A DNA stretch of 64,000 bases from UBA4742 sp037138595 (lineage in GTDB: Bacteria > Actinomycetota > Acidimicrobiia > Acidimicrobiales > Acidimicrobilacustridaceae). The position numbers and the translations under genes were made by a program. The stretch lies in NCBI GenBank assembly GCA_037138595.1, contig JBAXIB010000011.1:32465-96464 (forward strand), in the 5' to 3' direction. The notes under the pieces were generated by a model, which saw nothing but the letters and a program-made list of their open reading frames with translations, ran no database searches and had not been told where the DNA came from. Shown here in pieces: positions 1-8,881 of this stretch; the first letter of the stretch is position 1, and every line of letters begins with the position of its first letter.

Positions 1-1210
1 TCGTCGGCACCGAGATCACGCCATCGATTTCGGGAGCTTCTCGATAGGAACGAGCGGTGCCGGCCACATCGACCAATACCTCCACTCGGGTTCCGATAAG
101 GGCGTCACGACGGCCCGCGGTGATGCCATCTTGCAACTCCCGCAATTCGGCTAGGCGTTCATCCATGAGTTCGACCGGAACAACTCGATCGAGGTCAGCG
201 GCGTAGGTACCGACCTCAGGCGAGAACGAAAAGAATCCGCACCAATCAAGCTGTGCCGATTCGATGAACTGCAACAGGAGGTCGTGGTCGGCTTCGGTTT
301 CGCCGGGATATCCGACAATAAAATTCGAGCGAAATGCCGACGTTGGTTCGCTGGACCGAATTGTCTCGATGCGGTCCAGAAAAATCTCTCCGTCACCCCA
401 CCGACGCATACGACGCAGAAGCGGACGCGAGACATGTTGTAGCGATAAATCGAAATAGGCGACACCGGTTTCAAGCACAGCATCGATTAACTCAGCGGTG
501 AGATCACTGGGATACAAATACAACAAGCGAACCCAGTCCACGCGTTGGGCAATGGCGCGTACCAGTGGAACGATGGAACGCTCCCCTACCCCCTGATCAC
601 GACCAAAGGCCGCAAGGTCTTGGGCCACCAGGACAATCTCTCGTGCACCAAGCTGATCGACCTCGGTCAACAAATCGTCGATCGACCGGCTTCGTTGCTT
701 GCCCCGAAACGACGGGATCGCGCAAAAGCCACACGCCCGGTCGCAGCCTTCGGCCACCTTCAAATAAGCCCAAGGAGCACTCGACGCTGGCCGCGGCAAA
801 TTGAGCAGGTCGAACGTTGGCACCAATGCCGCGCCCAGATTCACGGGTTTGGACCCGATTGACACGGCAACTCCCGTCGACGGGATCGATTGCAGCGCAA
901 CGCCGAAACCGGCGACCGTGTCGACTTCGGGCAATGCCTCGGCAAGTTCCTGGCCGTAGCGCTCGGCCATGCATCCGGTGACAACGATCTTGGCACCGTC
1001 TGCTCGAGCGTCACTAAGCGCCAAGACGGTATCGATAGATTCTTGGCGGGCCTGCTCAATAAAAGCGCAGGTATTGACTACGACGAGGTCGGCATGGTCA
1101 GGGCCAGCAGCTGGGATGAGCCCATCGGCCAACATCGTGCCGGTGAGCTTGTCGGAATCAACTTGGTTTTTGGGGCAGCCGAGCGTCTCCACCCAGAACG
1201 TCTTCGCCAT
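1..1210 (-). CDS. rimO: Ribosomal protein S12 methylthiotransferase RimO (C-terminus cut by window edge)
   Basis: Radical-SAM enzyme that methylthiolates an aspartate of ribosomal protein S12. The reading frame opens with ATG at 1210 and stays open to base 1, about 403 residues. The N-terminal UPF0004 domain has the family motif ETLGCPKNQVDSDK with Cys12, and two more cluster cysteines follow in VVNTC and TGCMAE. The radical-SAM CxxxCxxC is CDRACGFC, followed by AIPSFRGKQRSR. Near the edge RSYREAPEIDGVI marks the start of the TRAM domain, so perhaps 30-50 residues are missing. The CPKNxVDS signature favours RimO over MiaB. Upstream on the coding strand there is TAGCAT 9 nt before the ATG. Confidence 0.93.
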   Translation of the reverse strand, partial: MAKTFWVETLGCPKNQVDSDKLTGTMLADGLIPAAGPDHADLVVVNTCAFIEQARQESIDTVLALSDARADGAKIVVTGCMAERYGQELAEALPEVDTVAGFGVALQSIPSTGVAVSIGSKPVNLGAALVPTFDLLNLPRPASSAPWAYLKVAEGCDRACGFCAIPSFRGKQRSRSIDDLLTEVDQLGAREIVLVAQDLAAFGRDQGVGERSIVPLVRAIAQRVDWVRLLYLYPSDLTAELIDAVLETGVAYFDLSLQHVSRPLLRRMRRWGDGEIFLDRIETIRSSEPTSAFRSNFIVGYPGETEADHDLLLQFIESAQLDWCGFFSFSPEVGTYAADLDRVVPVELMDERLAELRELQDGITAGRRDALIGTRVEVLVDVAGTARSYREAPEIDGVISVPT

Positions 1211-1272
1211 GAAATCCTAATGCTATCGGAGCACACCCATCGACAAGTCGGCCGACTGAACGTCGACAGGCA

Positions 1273-1290
1273 ACGACGGAGGTCCGTCGT
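1273..1290. terminator. Hairpin after the SMP-30 gene, possible terminator
   Basis: ACGACGG pairs with CCGTCGT around a four-base loop. It lies about 10 nt beyond the stop codon of the SMP-30 gene and upstream of rimO. There is no clear U-run, so termination is an inference. Confidence 0.35.
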
Positions 1291-1300
1291 CCGGAAAATG

Positions 1301-2251
1301 TTAGGGGAATGAAAGCGCGAGCCCGGCCCGATGCCAAGGAAATGCGAGCAAATTGCCAACTCCCGACGAGGTTACGTAGGCCGTACGCAGATCCGAGCCG
1401 CCGAAACAGATATTGGTGATCAACGGATCAGGGAACGGCAGATGCTCCGACATCGCGCCGTCAGGTGAGATGCACGTGATGCCGCCTTGACCCAGGGTCC
1501 CGACACAAACCCAACCTTGCCCGTCAACCGCGAGCGAATCGAACAGGTGACCCTCAGGGGCGTCGAACAACAGCGTGCCGCCATGCAGCGCGGTGGAGTC
1601 GGGATCAACGCCGACCTGACCGGGGCCGACGACATCCCATGCCCAAACCCGACCAGTGTGGGTCTCAGCGACATACAGGCGATCGCCCTCAGGTGATAAT
1701 CCAATGCCGTTTGCGGCTTCGGTATGGCGAATGACTGGTATCACCGTGCCCTTGGGGGTCAGATACAACACGCCAGCCTGGGTCGTTGCGAGTTCGTCCT
1801 TCACCCCATGATCGGTAAACCAGATACCGCCATCACGATCGACCACAAGGTCGTTCGGAGCGTGCAGCTTGTTTCCCTCGCATTCGGTCGCGATGACCTC
1901 GACCGATCCAGTCAATGGATCAACTCGTTGAATCGATCCGTTGGTCCACGAGTCGGGAACGTCAAGACCCGGAACCGTGAATTCGCCAACTTGGGTCCAG
2001 GTGAAATAGCCGCCGTTGTTGGCGACGTAAATCGCCCCATCGGCACCGATGGCGGCACCGTTTGGTCCTCCGCCACATTCGGCAACAACCTCAGTTGAAC
2101 CGTCGGGGTTCACGCGAGTAAGCGTCCCGCCGGCGATCTCACAGAACACAACCGAACCGTCGGCCATGGCAATTGGACCTTCGGGAAACTGCAGTCCCGA
2201 TGCGACGATGTCAAAATCGGAGAGTTCCGATGAATCTGGAGTATCAGACAT
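1301..2251 (-). CDS. SMP-30/gluconolactonase/LRE family hydrolase
   Basis: Predicted six-bladed beta-propeller lactonase-type hydrolase of 316 residues, probably cytoplasmic since no signal peptide is visible. Family landmarks include LQFPEGP near residue 22 (the glutamate is a metal ligand), APNDLVVDRDGGIWFTD near residue 155 (asparagine and aspartate ligands) and AANGIGLSPEGDRLYVAET near residue 185. SMP-30 members hydrolyse sugar lactones or other esters with a divalent metal; the substrate cannot be told here. It sits between ftsK (41 bp gap) and rimO and has no obvious functional link to either. Confidence 0.85.
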   Translation of the reverse strand: MSDTPDSSELSDFDIVASGLQFPEGPIAMADGSVVFCEIAGGTLTRVNPDGSTEVVAECGGGPNGAAIGADGAIYVANNGGYFTWTQVGEFTVPGLDVPDSWTNGSIQRVDPLTGSVEVIATECEGNKLHAPNDLVVDRDGGIWFTDHGVKDELATTQAGVLYLTPKGTVIPVIRHTEAANGIGLSPEGDRLYVAETHTGRVWAWDVVGPGQVGVDPDSTALHGGTLLFDAPEGHLFDSLAVDGQGWVCVGTLGQGGITCISPDGAMSEHLPFPDPLITNICFGGSDLRTAYVTSSGVGNLLAFPWHRAGLALSFP

Positions 2252-2291
2252 GTCCAGACATCATGGCACGCAATTGCCAGAAAGGCTCAGG

Positions 2292-4871
2292 TCAGAACGC
2301 TTCGTGTAATTCGCCGGTATCGGATGTACCGATTTCGGCGCCACCTTCAAGCTCTTCAGGAGTCATCAACACCGTCCGTGCCTTTGAGCCTTCGCCAGGT
2401 CCAACCACGCCGCGTTGCTCAAGCAGGTCCATGAGTCGACCAGCCCGGGCAAAGCCGACCCGAAGCTTTCTCTGCAGCATCGACGTCGAACCAAGTTGGG
2501 ACCGAACGACAAGTTCCATGGCTTGGGCAAGCAGCTCATCGTCGTCGTCATTGCCAGTGCTGCCACCGAACAGGGTACTGCTGCCCGATGCGCTGCCATC
2601 GGCTGAACCCTCGACCCCTTCGACATAGGCGACGTCAGGGGCCTGACGCAGCCATGAGCCAACGATGGCGCGCACTTCTTTTTCATCGACCCAACATCCT
2701 TGGATGCGTTGCGGAATACTTGAAGCCGGCCCGAGAAGCAGCATGTCGCCTTTTCCGACGAGCCGCTCCGCACCGGATTGATCGAGAATGACTCGGCTAT
2801 CGGCGAGACTCGAAACCGAAAATGCCCAGCGCGCTGGGACGTTGGCTTTGATGACTCCGGTGATCACATTGACCGACGGACGTTGCGTCGCAATCACCAG
2901 ATGGATGCCAACCGCGCGCGCCATTTGCGCAATACGACAGATGGAATCTTCGACGTCGCGAGCGGCGACCATCATCAAGTCGTTTAATTCGTCAACCACG
3001 ATCAAAATAAACGGCAGACGCTGATAGTCCACGCCCTCGTCTGATCCCGCTGCGCTGAGGTCCCCGCGATCGAATGCTGCGTTATAGCCCGTGATATCGC
3101 GGACGCCAACCTCGCTCAGTAGGTCGTATCGCCGTTCCATCTCGCGAACTGCCCAAGCCAGCGCGTTCGCAGCTTTCTTCGGGTTAGTCACAACTTGAGT
3201 AAGTAAGTGCGGGAGTTTGTTGTACTGCCCAAGCTCAACCCGCTTCGGATCGATCAAAATCATCCGGACCTGATCAGGCGTCGACCGCATCAACACTGAA
3301 GTGATGAGTGAATTGATGCACGACGACTTACCGGCACCAGTGGCACCGGCGATGAGCACGTGAGGCATCGTTGCCAGATTTGCCATGACCGAACGGCCGT
3401 TGATGTCGCGACCAACCGCAACTTCAAGCGGATGATGCGCTTGACGCGCTTCTTCGGAGCCCAAAATGTCACCCAACGCAACGACTTCGCGCTTAGAGTT
3501 CGGTACTTCGACTCCGATGGCGTGGCGGCCCGGGATCGGAGCGAGAATGCGCACATCAGGGGAGGCCATCGCATACGCGATGTCTTTATGCAGGCTCGTC
3601 ACCTTTGCGACCTTGACGCCTTCGCCGAGTTCAAGTTCATAACGAGTGACTGTCGGGCCGACAACCATCCCAACCAGACGGGTCTCTACCCCGTGAGCTG
3701 CCAACGAAGTCTCAAGGGCACGACCGCGATCTTCGACTGCTCGCCGATCGACCTCTTGCACCTCTGCTCGTCGCAGCAATTTCAGCGACGGCAACTTCCA
3801 TGGTGACCGCTCGGCCGCCGGTCCGAGTCCGATGGCAAGTTGCTCGACTGAATTGGCTGATTCGTCAGGTGTTTCGGCGGCAGCATCGGGGTCTGCATCG
3901 TCGGTCGCCGCCTCTGCCGGCGCGGCCTCGGACTCGCCGGCCACGACAACTGCCAATCCGTCGGCACCAACTTCTAGCGACGCGTCAGCCGATTTCGCTC
4001 GACTGCGACTGCGTTTCGGCTTCGGGTCAGCAACTGGCGCCAACTCAGGCTCAACACCAGCAACTGCTGTCGCATCACCAATTTCGAACAACGGGGCAAA
4101 TATGCGACTCACTGCACCGGTCAGGGGACGCACTCCCGCGGCGGTTTGGCCAGCCGCTGAACGAACTGACGTTCGCGTGAGAACCAAGACCCCGACGATC
4201 CCGAGTGCGAGCAAAATCAAGGTCGCGCCCCAAATGCCAACGAGTTGCTCGAGAGAGCCACCGATCAACGTGCCCAAGCCACCACCGGCACGCACGAAAT
4301 CGCTCACGCTGTCGCCCCAGTTGGGCTGACCTCGGAACAACTGCAGTAAGCCGCAGAGCGCGACGATCATCAGTGCCGCGCCGACAATCATTCGAGCGAC
4401 TGACGACGAGCCCAGATCATCGGCGTTCACATCCTCGCCTGTTGATCCTGCCCCCGCCGAAGATCGAGCTGGTCGAGTCGATGATCGCGGTTCGGTTTCA
4501 TCACCGTGAATACCCGACCCGCGAATGAGTGTGACTCCGAGCACTACCAGCGCAGGCGGAATGATCCATGCGGCCAACCCCACCGCCACGCCGATGCCTT
4601 CACCGAGTCCACGACCGACTGGTCCTGCTGTGTCGGCGTAAATCCCGAGGCCCGCTACGACCCCAGCGACGATGGCGAGAATCCCCCATACGTCATGGCC
4701 ATGACCTTCAAACGCCTGCGACAACCCACCGGTCACGCCAGTCGCGGCCACGGTGTTCGCCTTCTTCGACGACGCAGCGCGTTTAGAACCCCTATTCGAT
4801 GAAGATGTTCGTGACGATGACGCACGCGACTTGGGGTGCTTTGTCGATCGAGTCTGCTGTTTTGTTGCCAC
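2292..4871 (-). CDS. ftsK: DNA translocase FtsK/SpoIIIE
   Basis: Septum-anchored, hexameric ATP-driven DNA pump that clears chromosomes from the division site. The protein has 859 residues. A basic Ser/Arg/Lys tail covers residues 1-45, hydrophobic segments lie between about 60 and 235, and an acidic linker runs from 270 to 345. The motor follows, with Walker A GATGAGKSS at 508-516 and Walker B ILIVVDELNDL near 620. A C-terminal winged-helix gamma domain (LLAQAMELVVRSQLGSTSM) reads KOPS/SRS-type sites. The start is GTG with AGGTGA just upstream. The N-terminal extension is basic, as in many actinobacterial FtsK proteins. In M. tuberculosis ftsK also lies near rnj and dapA. Confidence 0.96.
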   Translation of the reverse strand: MATKQQTRSTKHPKSRASSSRTSSSNRGSKRAASSKKANTVAATGVTGGLSQAFEGHGHDVWGILAIVAGVVAGLGIYADTAGPVGRGLGEGIGVAVGLAAWIIPPALVVLGVTLIRGSGIHGDETEPRSSTRPARSSAGAGSTGEDVNADDLGSSSVARMIVGAALMIVALCGLLQLFRGQPNWGDSVSDFVRAGGGLGTLIGGSLEQLVGIWGATLILLALGIVGVLVLTRTSVRSAAGQTAAGVRPLTGAVSRIFAPLFEIGDATAVAGVEPELAPVADPKPKRSRSRAKSADASLEVGADGLAVVVAGESEAAPAEAATDDADPDAAAETPDESANSVEQLAIGLGPAAERSPWKLPSLKLLRRAEVQEVDRRAVEDRGRALETSLAAHGVETRLVGMVVGPTVTRYELELGEGVKVAKVTSLHKDIAYAMASPDVRILAPIPGRHAIGVEVPNSKREVVALGDILGSEEARQAHHPLEVAVGRDINGRSVMANLATMPHVLIAGATGAGKSSCINSLITSVLMRSTPDQVRMILIDPKRVELGQYNKLPHLLTQVVTNPKKAANALAWAVREMERRYDLLSEVGVRDITGYNAAFDRGDLSAAGSDEGVDYQRLPFILIVVDELNDLMMVAARDVEDSICRIAQMARAVGIHLVIATQRPSVNVITGVIKANVPARWAFSVSSLADSRVILDQSGAERLVGKGDMLLLGPASSIPQRIQGCWVDEKEVRAIVGSWLRQAPDVAYVEGVEGSADGSASGSSTLFGGSTGNDDDDELLAQAMELVVRSQLGSTSMLQRKLRVGFARAGRLMDLLEQRGVVGPGEGSKARTVLMTPEELEGGAEIGTSDTGELHEAF

Positions 4872-4895
4872 TTGCTCACCTGGGGTGGACGCGGA

Positions 4896-4910
4896 TGACC
4901 GGACCGGTCA
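4896..4910. promoter_or_regulatory. Perfect 15-bp palindrome upstream of ftsK
   Basis: TGACCGGACCGGTCA is a 7-1-7 perfect inverted repeat, 25 bp upstream of the ftsK start within the 205-bp gap between bsaP and ftsK. It is the right size for a dimeric repressor site, but no regulator is assigned. The rest of the gap (4911-5076) holds no gene I can support. Confidence 0.35.
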
Positions 4911-5076
4911 CCCCTCGGCCCCAAACCCGCGCCGAGGTGACACGAGGGTTCTAGCACAGCAGATGGGGACGCTCGGGTGGTGGACCCATCCCACACCGCA
5001 ACAGGCGAGCCTTTTCAGGGACCGGCCGGCCAAATCGGCAGCAGCCATTCAGGAGCGGGCACCTAGGCAACGCCGA

Positions 5077-5265
5077 TCAGGAACGAGGCGGACCGTGATC
5101 TCGACATGATGCCGTCCAACCGGTTGGCGTGACCTGCACCCGCATTCGGCGACCACACATTTCGCAGTAATGCGGCGGCTCAAGCTCGCGGCGACACGAG
5201 TTTCCGTTGCACTGCGAGATTGCCTGACCGCACCACGGACAAAACGTCGATTCCGCCACGGTCAC
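5077..5265 (-). CDS. bsaP: Biotin synthase auxiliary protein BsaP
   Basis: Small 62-residue protein with seven cysteines (C9, C12, C19, C24, C34, C37, C54). It starts with a CPWCG knuckle, followed by a conserved-looking core ELEPPHYCEMCGRRM and VTPTGWTASC. It begins 8 bp after the stop of bioB. In mycobacteria the gene directly downstream of bioB (Rv1590) encodes BsaP, a small metal/iron-sulfur partner that BioB needs to make biotin from dethiobiotin. Position, size and cysteine pattern agree with that role. The identification rests on remembered family features, not on an alignment. A generic zinc-ribbon protein is the alternative. Confidence 0.75.
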   Translation of the reverse strand: MTVAESTFCPWCGQAISQCNGNSCRRELEPPHYCEMCGRRMRVQVTPTGWTASCRDHGPPRS

Positions 5266-5273
5266 GACGAACC

Positions 5274-6272
5274 TCAGATCACCTTCGACAACGCCCCGAT
5301 GGGCATGCGTAAGTCATCGAGCATTTGCAGATCTTCTGCGGGCGAGCGGCCAAGCGTCGTCAAATAATTCCCGACGATTAATGCGTTGATTCCTGACGTC
5401 ATACCCATCGCCTGCAGTTCTCGCAAGGTGACCTCGCGCCCGCCGGCGTAGCGAAGGATGACCGAAGGCAACCCGATGCGAAACAGCGCGATCCACCGAA
5501 GTGCTTCGAGTGGCGCGACCACCATGCGATCGGCAAGCGGCGTGCCCGGCCGCGGATTCAGAAAATTCAGCGGTACCTCTGCCGGCTCCACTTCGCGAAG
5601 TTCGCCGATGAGTTCGATGCGCTGAGCAACGCTCTCGCCCATCCCAAGTAATACGCCACAACAAAGCTCCATGCCGTTTTCGCGCACCAACGCGCAGGTG
5701 TCGAAACGTTCTTGGTACGAATGTGTCGACACAATCGACGGAAAAAACGAGCGAGCCGTTTCGAGATTGTGGTTATAGCGATGCACGCCACCAGCCGCGA
5801 GCCGCGCAGCTTGATCAGCGGAAAGGATTCCTGCGCTCACCGCTACCTGCAGGCCCGTTCGCTCCCGCACGAGCGGGACCAGTTCAAGGATGCGATTCAA
5901 GGTCCGCTCATCGGGGCCTCGAATGGCTAACACGATGCAAAATTCGGACGCGCCCAGCGCGGCAGTTTCTTCGGCTGCCGCAAGCACCTCGGCGGTGTCG
6001 AGAAACGGCGTCGCTTGCACCTGGGTGTCGAATTTGGATGACTGGCTGCAAAAGTGGCAGTCCTCGGGACAGCCGCCGGTTTTCGCCGACAGGATGCCTT
6101 CGACCTCGACTTCTGGGCCACACCATGCCAAGCGAACCTCATGTGCGAGGCTCGCGAGCGCTGGCACCTCGCTATCGGGAAGGGCGGCAAGTTCAGCGAG
6201 TTCGACCAACGTCAGTTGACGACGTTCATCAAGCAATGCATTGCCAGCGGCAGTAATCAAGGTGCGGGACAT
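5274..6272 (-). CDS. bioB: Biotin synthase BioB
   Basis: Radical-SAM enzyme that inserts sulfur into dethiobiotin, the last step of biotin synthesis. The radical-SAM cluster motif is CPEDCHFC within GGCPEDCHFCSQSSKF. Typical BioB segments follow, including HRYNHNLET, PLNFLNPRPGTPL and the late RYAGGREVTL arginine region. I chose the ATG at 6272 (332 residues), where homology-like sequence begins (MSRTLITAAGN). An upstream in-frame GTG at 6317 would add 15 low-similarity residues. bsaP follows within 8 bp, making a two-gene operon. No bioA, bioD or bioF is visible here. Confidence 0.95.
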   Translation of the reverse strand: MSRTLITAAGNALLDERRQLTLVELAELAALPDSEVPALASLAHEVRLAWCGPEVEVEGILSAKTGGCPEDCHFCSQSSKFDTQVQATPFLDTAEVLAAAEETAALGASEFCIVLAIRGPDERTLNRILELVPLVRERTGLQVAVSAGILSADQAARLAAGGVHRYNHNLETARSFFPSIVSTHSYQERFDTCALVRENGMELCCGVLLGMGESVAQRIELIGELREVEPAEVPLNFLNPRPGTPLADRMVVAPLEALRWIALFRIGLPSVILRYAGGREVTLRELQAMGMTSGINALIVGNYLTTLGRSPAEDLQMLDDLRMPIGALSKVI

Positions 6273-6365
6273 GCGAGGAAGGTACCTGCCAGAGCACCTC
6301 CGCGACCAACGAGACACCGGAAATCGCTCAACTCAACGGCCGACCTCGGCCATACATCCGACCGG

Positions 6366-7115
6366 TTAGGCCGGAATCTGTTTTGCGAGCGCGTCAGCAA
6401 TCAACTTGGCCCGCAGCGCATATCCGGCTGATGTGTAATGGATTTTGTCAGGGGTAAACCAAGGATCTTGCACCACAGACGCCCAATCAAATATCTCGAG
6501 GTTGGGATAACGATCTTTTGCATCGACCAACGCCGAATCGAATAGCGCCATATTCGGATTGGCCCAATCGCCCTTGGTCTCAATCGTTTTCACATTCACC
6601 CACAGCACTGGTGCATCGCCAATAACCGCCATCATGCGATCGATGCGCTCAGCCTCGGAATGATTGCTGCCGTGGGCGATGTCAGCTGCGTCAGTAGTGC
6701 CGAGAGCGAAGACCCAGCAACCGTCATAACCAGTCGCCATGACTTTCTTCGCCACATCTTCGGCATTGAGTTGACCTTTGAGGTGTTCGACAATCGACCG
6801 TGCACCTGAGATCTCCGGTCGAAAGCTGGTCACGCCCACTCGAGCATATTGCGCGTCGATGCGATCGGCCGGCTTCGGCAGGTACGCCGTCGATGTGAGG
6901 CCAATCGATGTCGAGTCGCCAATGTGGACGACTTTGGTACACGACGACATCGGCGGGCCAGGCGGCATCGTCGGCGGAGCTTCGGTAGTTGCCACCGGTT
7001 GCGCGGCCGACGACGAACTATTGCCCTTGTCGCCAATTCCGCAACCGGCCAGCGAAACCACCACCAACATGCCGGCCAGATGTAACGCAGTTGTTCGCAA
7101 AGTTCGATTCTGCAC
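6366..7115 (-). CDS. SGNH/GDSL-type hydrolase lipoprotein
   Basis: Exported lipoprotein of about 249 residues with a lipobox VSLAGC (lipidated Cys25). A Ser/Pro/Thr-rich linker precedes an SGNH-hydrolase fold with VVHIGDSTSIG (block I serine), FALGTTDA (block III, Thr where Asn is usual) and DKIHYTSAGY (Asp/His of block V). Likely an esterase or acyl-hydrolase acting at the cell envelope; similar domains occur in O-acetyl-sugar modifying proteins. The GTG start at 7115 was preferred over ATG 7166 because TACGGT lies exactly 7 nt upstream, fitting a leaderless mRNA, and because it gives a normal signal-peptide length. Confidence 0.75.
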   Translation of the reverse strand: MQNRTLRTTALHLAGMLVVVSLAGCGIGDKGNSSSSAAQPVATTEAPPTMPPGPPMSSCTKVVHIGDSTSIGLTSTAYLPKPADRIDAQYARVGVTSFRPEISGARSIVEHLKGQLNAEDVAKKVMATGYDGCWVFALGTTDAADIAHGSNHSEAERIDRMMAVIGDAPVLWVNVKTIETKGDWANPNMALFDSALVDAKDRYPNLEIFDWASVVQDPWFTPDKIHYTSAGYALRAKLIADALAKQIPA

Positions 7116-7122
7116 GGTCGCC

Positions 7123-7128
7123 ACCGTA
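7123..7128 (-). promoter_or_regulatory. -10 element for the SGNH lipoprotein (leaderless)
   Basis: TACGGT on the minus strand ends 7 nt before the GTG at 7115, so transcription would start at or next to the start codon. A loose -35 (CTGACC or TGACCC) lies 17-18 nt further upstream. Confidence 0.5.
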
Positions 7129-7219
7129 GGCGTTAGATCACTCAGGGTCAGACCACTCGCTGTCATCGATGAACAACGTCAGATCGGATAGGCCGACGAG
7201 TTTTCTGGAGGGGTTGCCG

Positions 7220-8881
7220 TCACGCTTCCATGATGACGGGAACAATCATCGGGCGACGTTTGGTGCGCTCGTTGACAAACTTCCCGGCGGTGCGACGAAC
7301 GTGGCGCTGCAAACTTTCGATATCAGCGGCGTCATGAGCGAGCGCGGCTTTCACCGAGTCGGCAACCGCCGCCTCGCACTCATCGAGCAGCCCTTCGGCT
7401 TCAGCCTCATAGACCCAACCGCGGGTAATGACTTCAGGACCGGTGATGATGGTCCGACTGCCAATATCGACTCCGACGACGACAACCACAACGCCTTCTT
7501 CGGCCAAGACACGCCGATCGCGAAGGACGCCGTTTCCCACATCTCCGACGATACCGTCGACGTAGAGGTACCCAGCCGGCACCCGAGCGTGGGGTTTGAG
7601 CCCCTCATCGGTGAGCAACAACTGGTCGCCGTCTTCACAGACCATGACATGACTCGCTGCCATATTCATCGTTGCCGCGATTCGAGCATGCGCCACCAGG
7701 TGGTGATACTCCCCGTGCACCGGAATGAACCAGTCGGGGCGCAGAATCGAATGAATGGTCTTGAGTTCTTCTTGTTTGGCATGCCCGGTCGCGTGAACAT
7801 CTTCGAGACCTGAGTGGACGACCTCTACGCCGAGGCGAGTCAGGCCATCGATCACTTTGGTCACATTGGTTTCGTTGCCGGGAATCGGATGCGAACTCAT
7901 GATGACGACATCGCCTTCACCGAGCGTGAGCCATCGATTTTCACGCGCCGCCATCAGCGCTAACGCCGACATTGGCTCACCTTGCGATCCGGTGCTAATG
8001 ACACACACTTTGGACGGGTCAAGGTCCTTTACATCGTCGATGTCGACGAGACGATTTTCAGGGATGGTCAACAAGCCCATCTCGCGGGCGAGCCGCACGT
8101 TCTTCTTCATTGACATACCCATGGTCGCGATGATGCGGTCATAGCTAATTGCCGCATCGGCGATTTGTTGGACTCGATGGAGATGGCTGGCGAAACAGGT
8201 CGTGATGATCCGTTTGCCTTCGAACTCATGGAACAGGTTGTAAAGAACCTTCCCGACCGATTTCTCCGATCGAGAACTGCCCTTCTCGGCGGCGTTGGTC
8301 GAATCACCAAGGAATAGCCGTATCCCGAACTGGTCGCTGAGCGAACCCATCCGGGCCAGATCAGTCATGCGGCCGTCGACTGGCGTCAGATCGATCTTGA
8401 AGTCACCGCTGTGAAGGATGATCCCTTGAGGCGTGTGAAACGCAGTCGCAAATGCATGAGGTACCGAATGGGTAACCGGGATGAACTCAACGTCGAACGG
8501 GCCGATTTGTCGACGCTCGCCGTCGTTGACCACGTTGAATGACGTCTGATTCAACAAGCCGGATTCTTCGATGCGATTTCGGGCCAAGCCCAGCGTGAGC
8601 GCTGAGCCAAAAATAGGGAACGACAACTCGCGCAACAAAAACGACAACCCGCCATGATGATCTTCGTGTCCGTGAGTAACGATGCAGCCTTCGATGCGGT
8701 CCGAGTTCTCGCGCAAGTACGTGAAGTCCGGTAAGACCAGATCGATACCGAGCATGTCGGCATCGGGGAACATCAATCCGCAGTCCAAAATCATGATGCG
8801 GTCATCTACCTCGATGCAGGCACAGTTGCGGCCGATCTCTCCCAGGCCACCGAGGAAGGTGATTTTGACGGGTTCAGGCAT
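7220..8881 (-). CDS. rnj: Ribonuclease J
   Basis: Metallo-beta-lactamase/beta-CASP exo- and endoribonuclease for mRNA decay and RNA maturation, 553 residues. The catalytic zinc motif HGHEDH lies at residues 70-75 and the N-terminus GGLGEIGRN is diagnostic. Beta-CASP and C-terminal domains follow (TGSQGEPMSAL, FIPVHGEYHH). The start ATG at 8881 overlaps the dapA stop by 8 bp, which suggests translational coupling. A longer frame reaches 8971 but lies inside dapA. The dapA-rnj pair is conserved in actinobacteria. Degradation by RNase J would act together with PNPase, encoded about 14 kb away. Confidence 0.95.
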   Translation of the reverse strand: MPEPVKITFLGGLGEIGRNCACIEVDDRIMILDCGLMFPDADMLGIDLVLPDFTYLRENSDRIEGCIVTHGHEDHHGGLSFLLRELSFPIFGSALTLGLARNRIEESGLLNQTSFNVVNDGERRQIGPFDVEFIPVTHSVPHAFATAFHTPQGIILHSGDFKIDLTPVDGRMTDLARMGSLSDQFGIRLFLGDSTNAAEKGSSRSEKSVGKVLYNLFHEFEGKRIITTCFASHLHRVQQIADAAISYDRIIATMGMSMKKNVRLAREMGLLTIPENRLVDIDDVKDLDPSKVCVISTGSQGEPMSALALMAARENRWLTLGEGDVVIMSSHPIPGNETNVTKVIDGLTRLGVEVVHSGLEDVHATGHAKQEELKTIHSILRPDWFIPVHGEYHHLVAHARIAATMNMAASHVMVCEDGDQLLLTDEGLKPHARVPAGYLYVDGIVGDVGNGVLRDRRVLAEEGVVVVVVGVDIGSRTIITGPEVITRGWVYEAEAEGLLDECEAAVADSVKAALAHDAADIESLQRHVRRTAGKFVNERTKRRPMIVPVIMEA

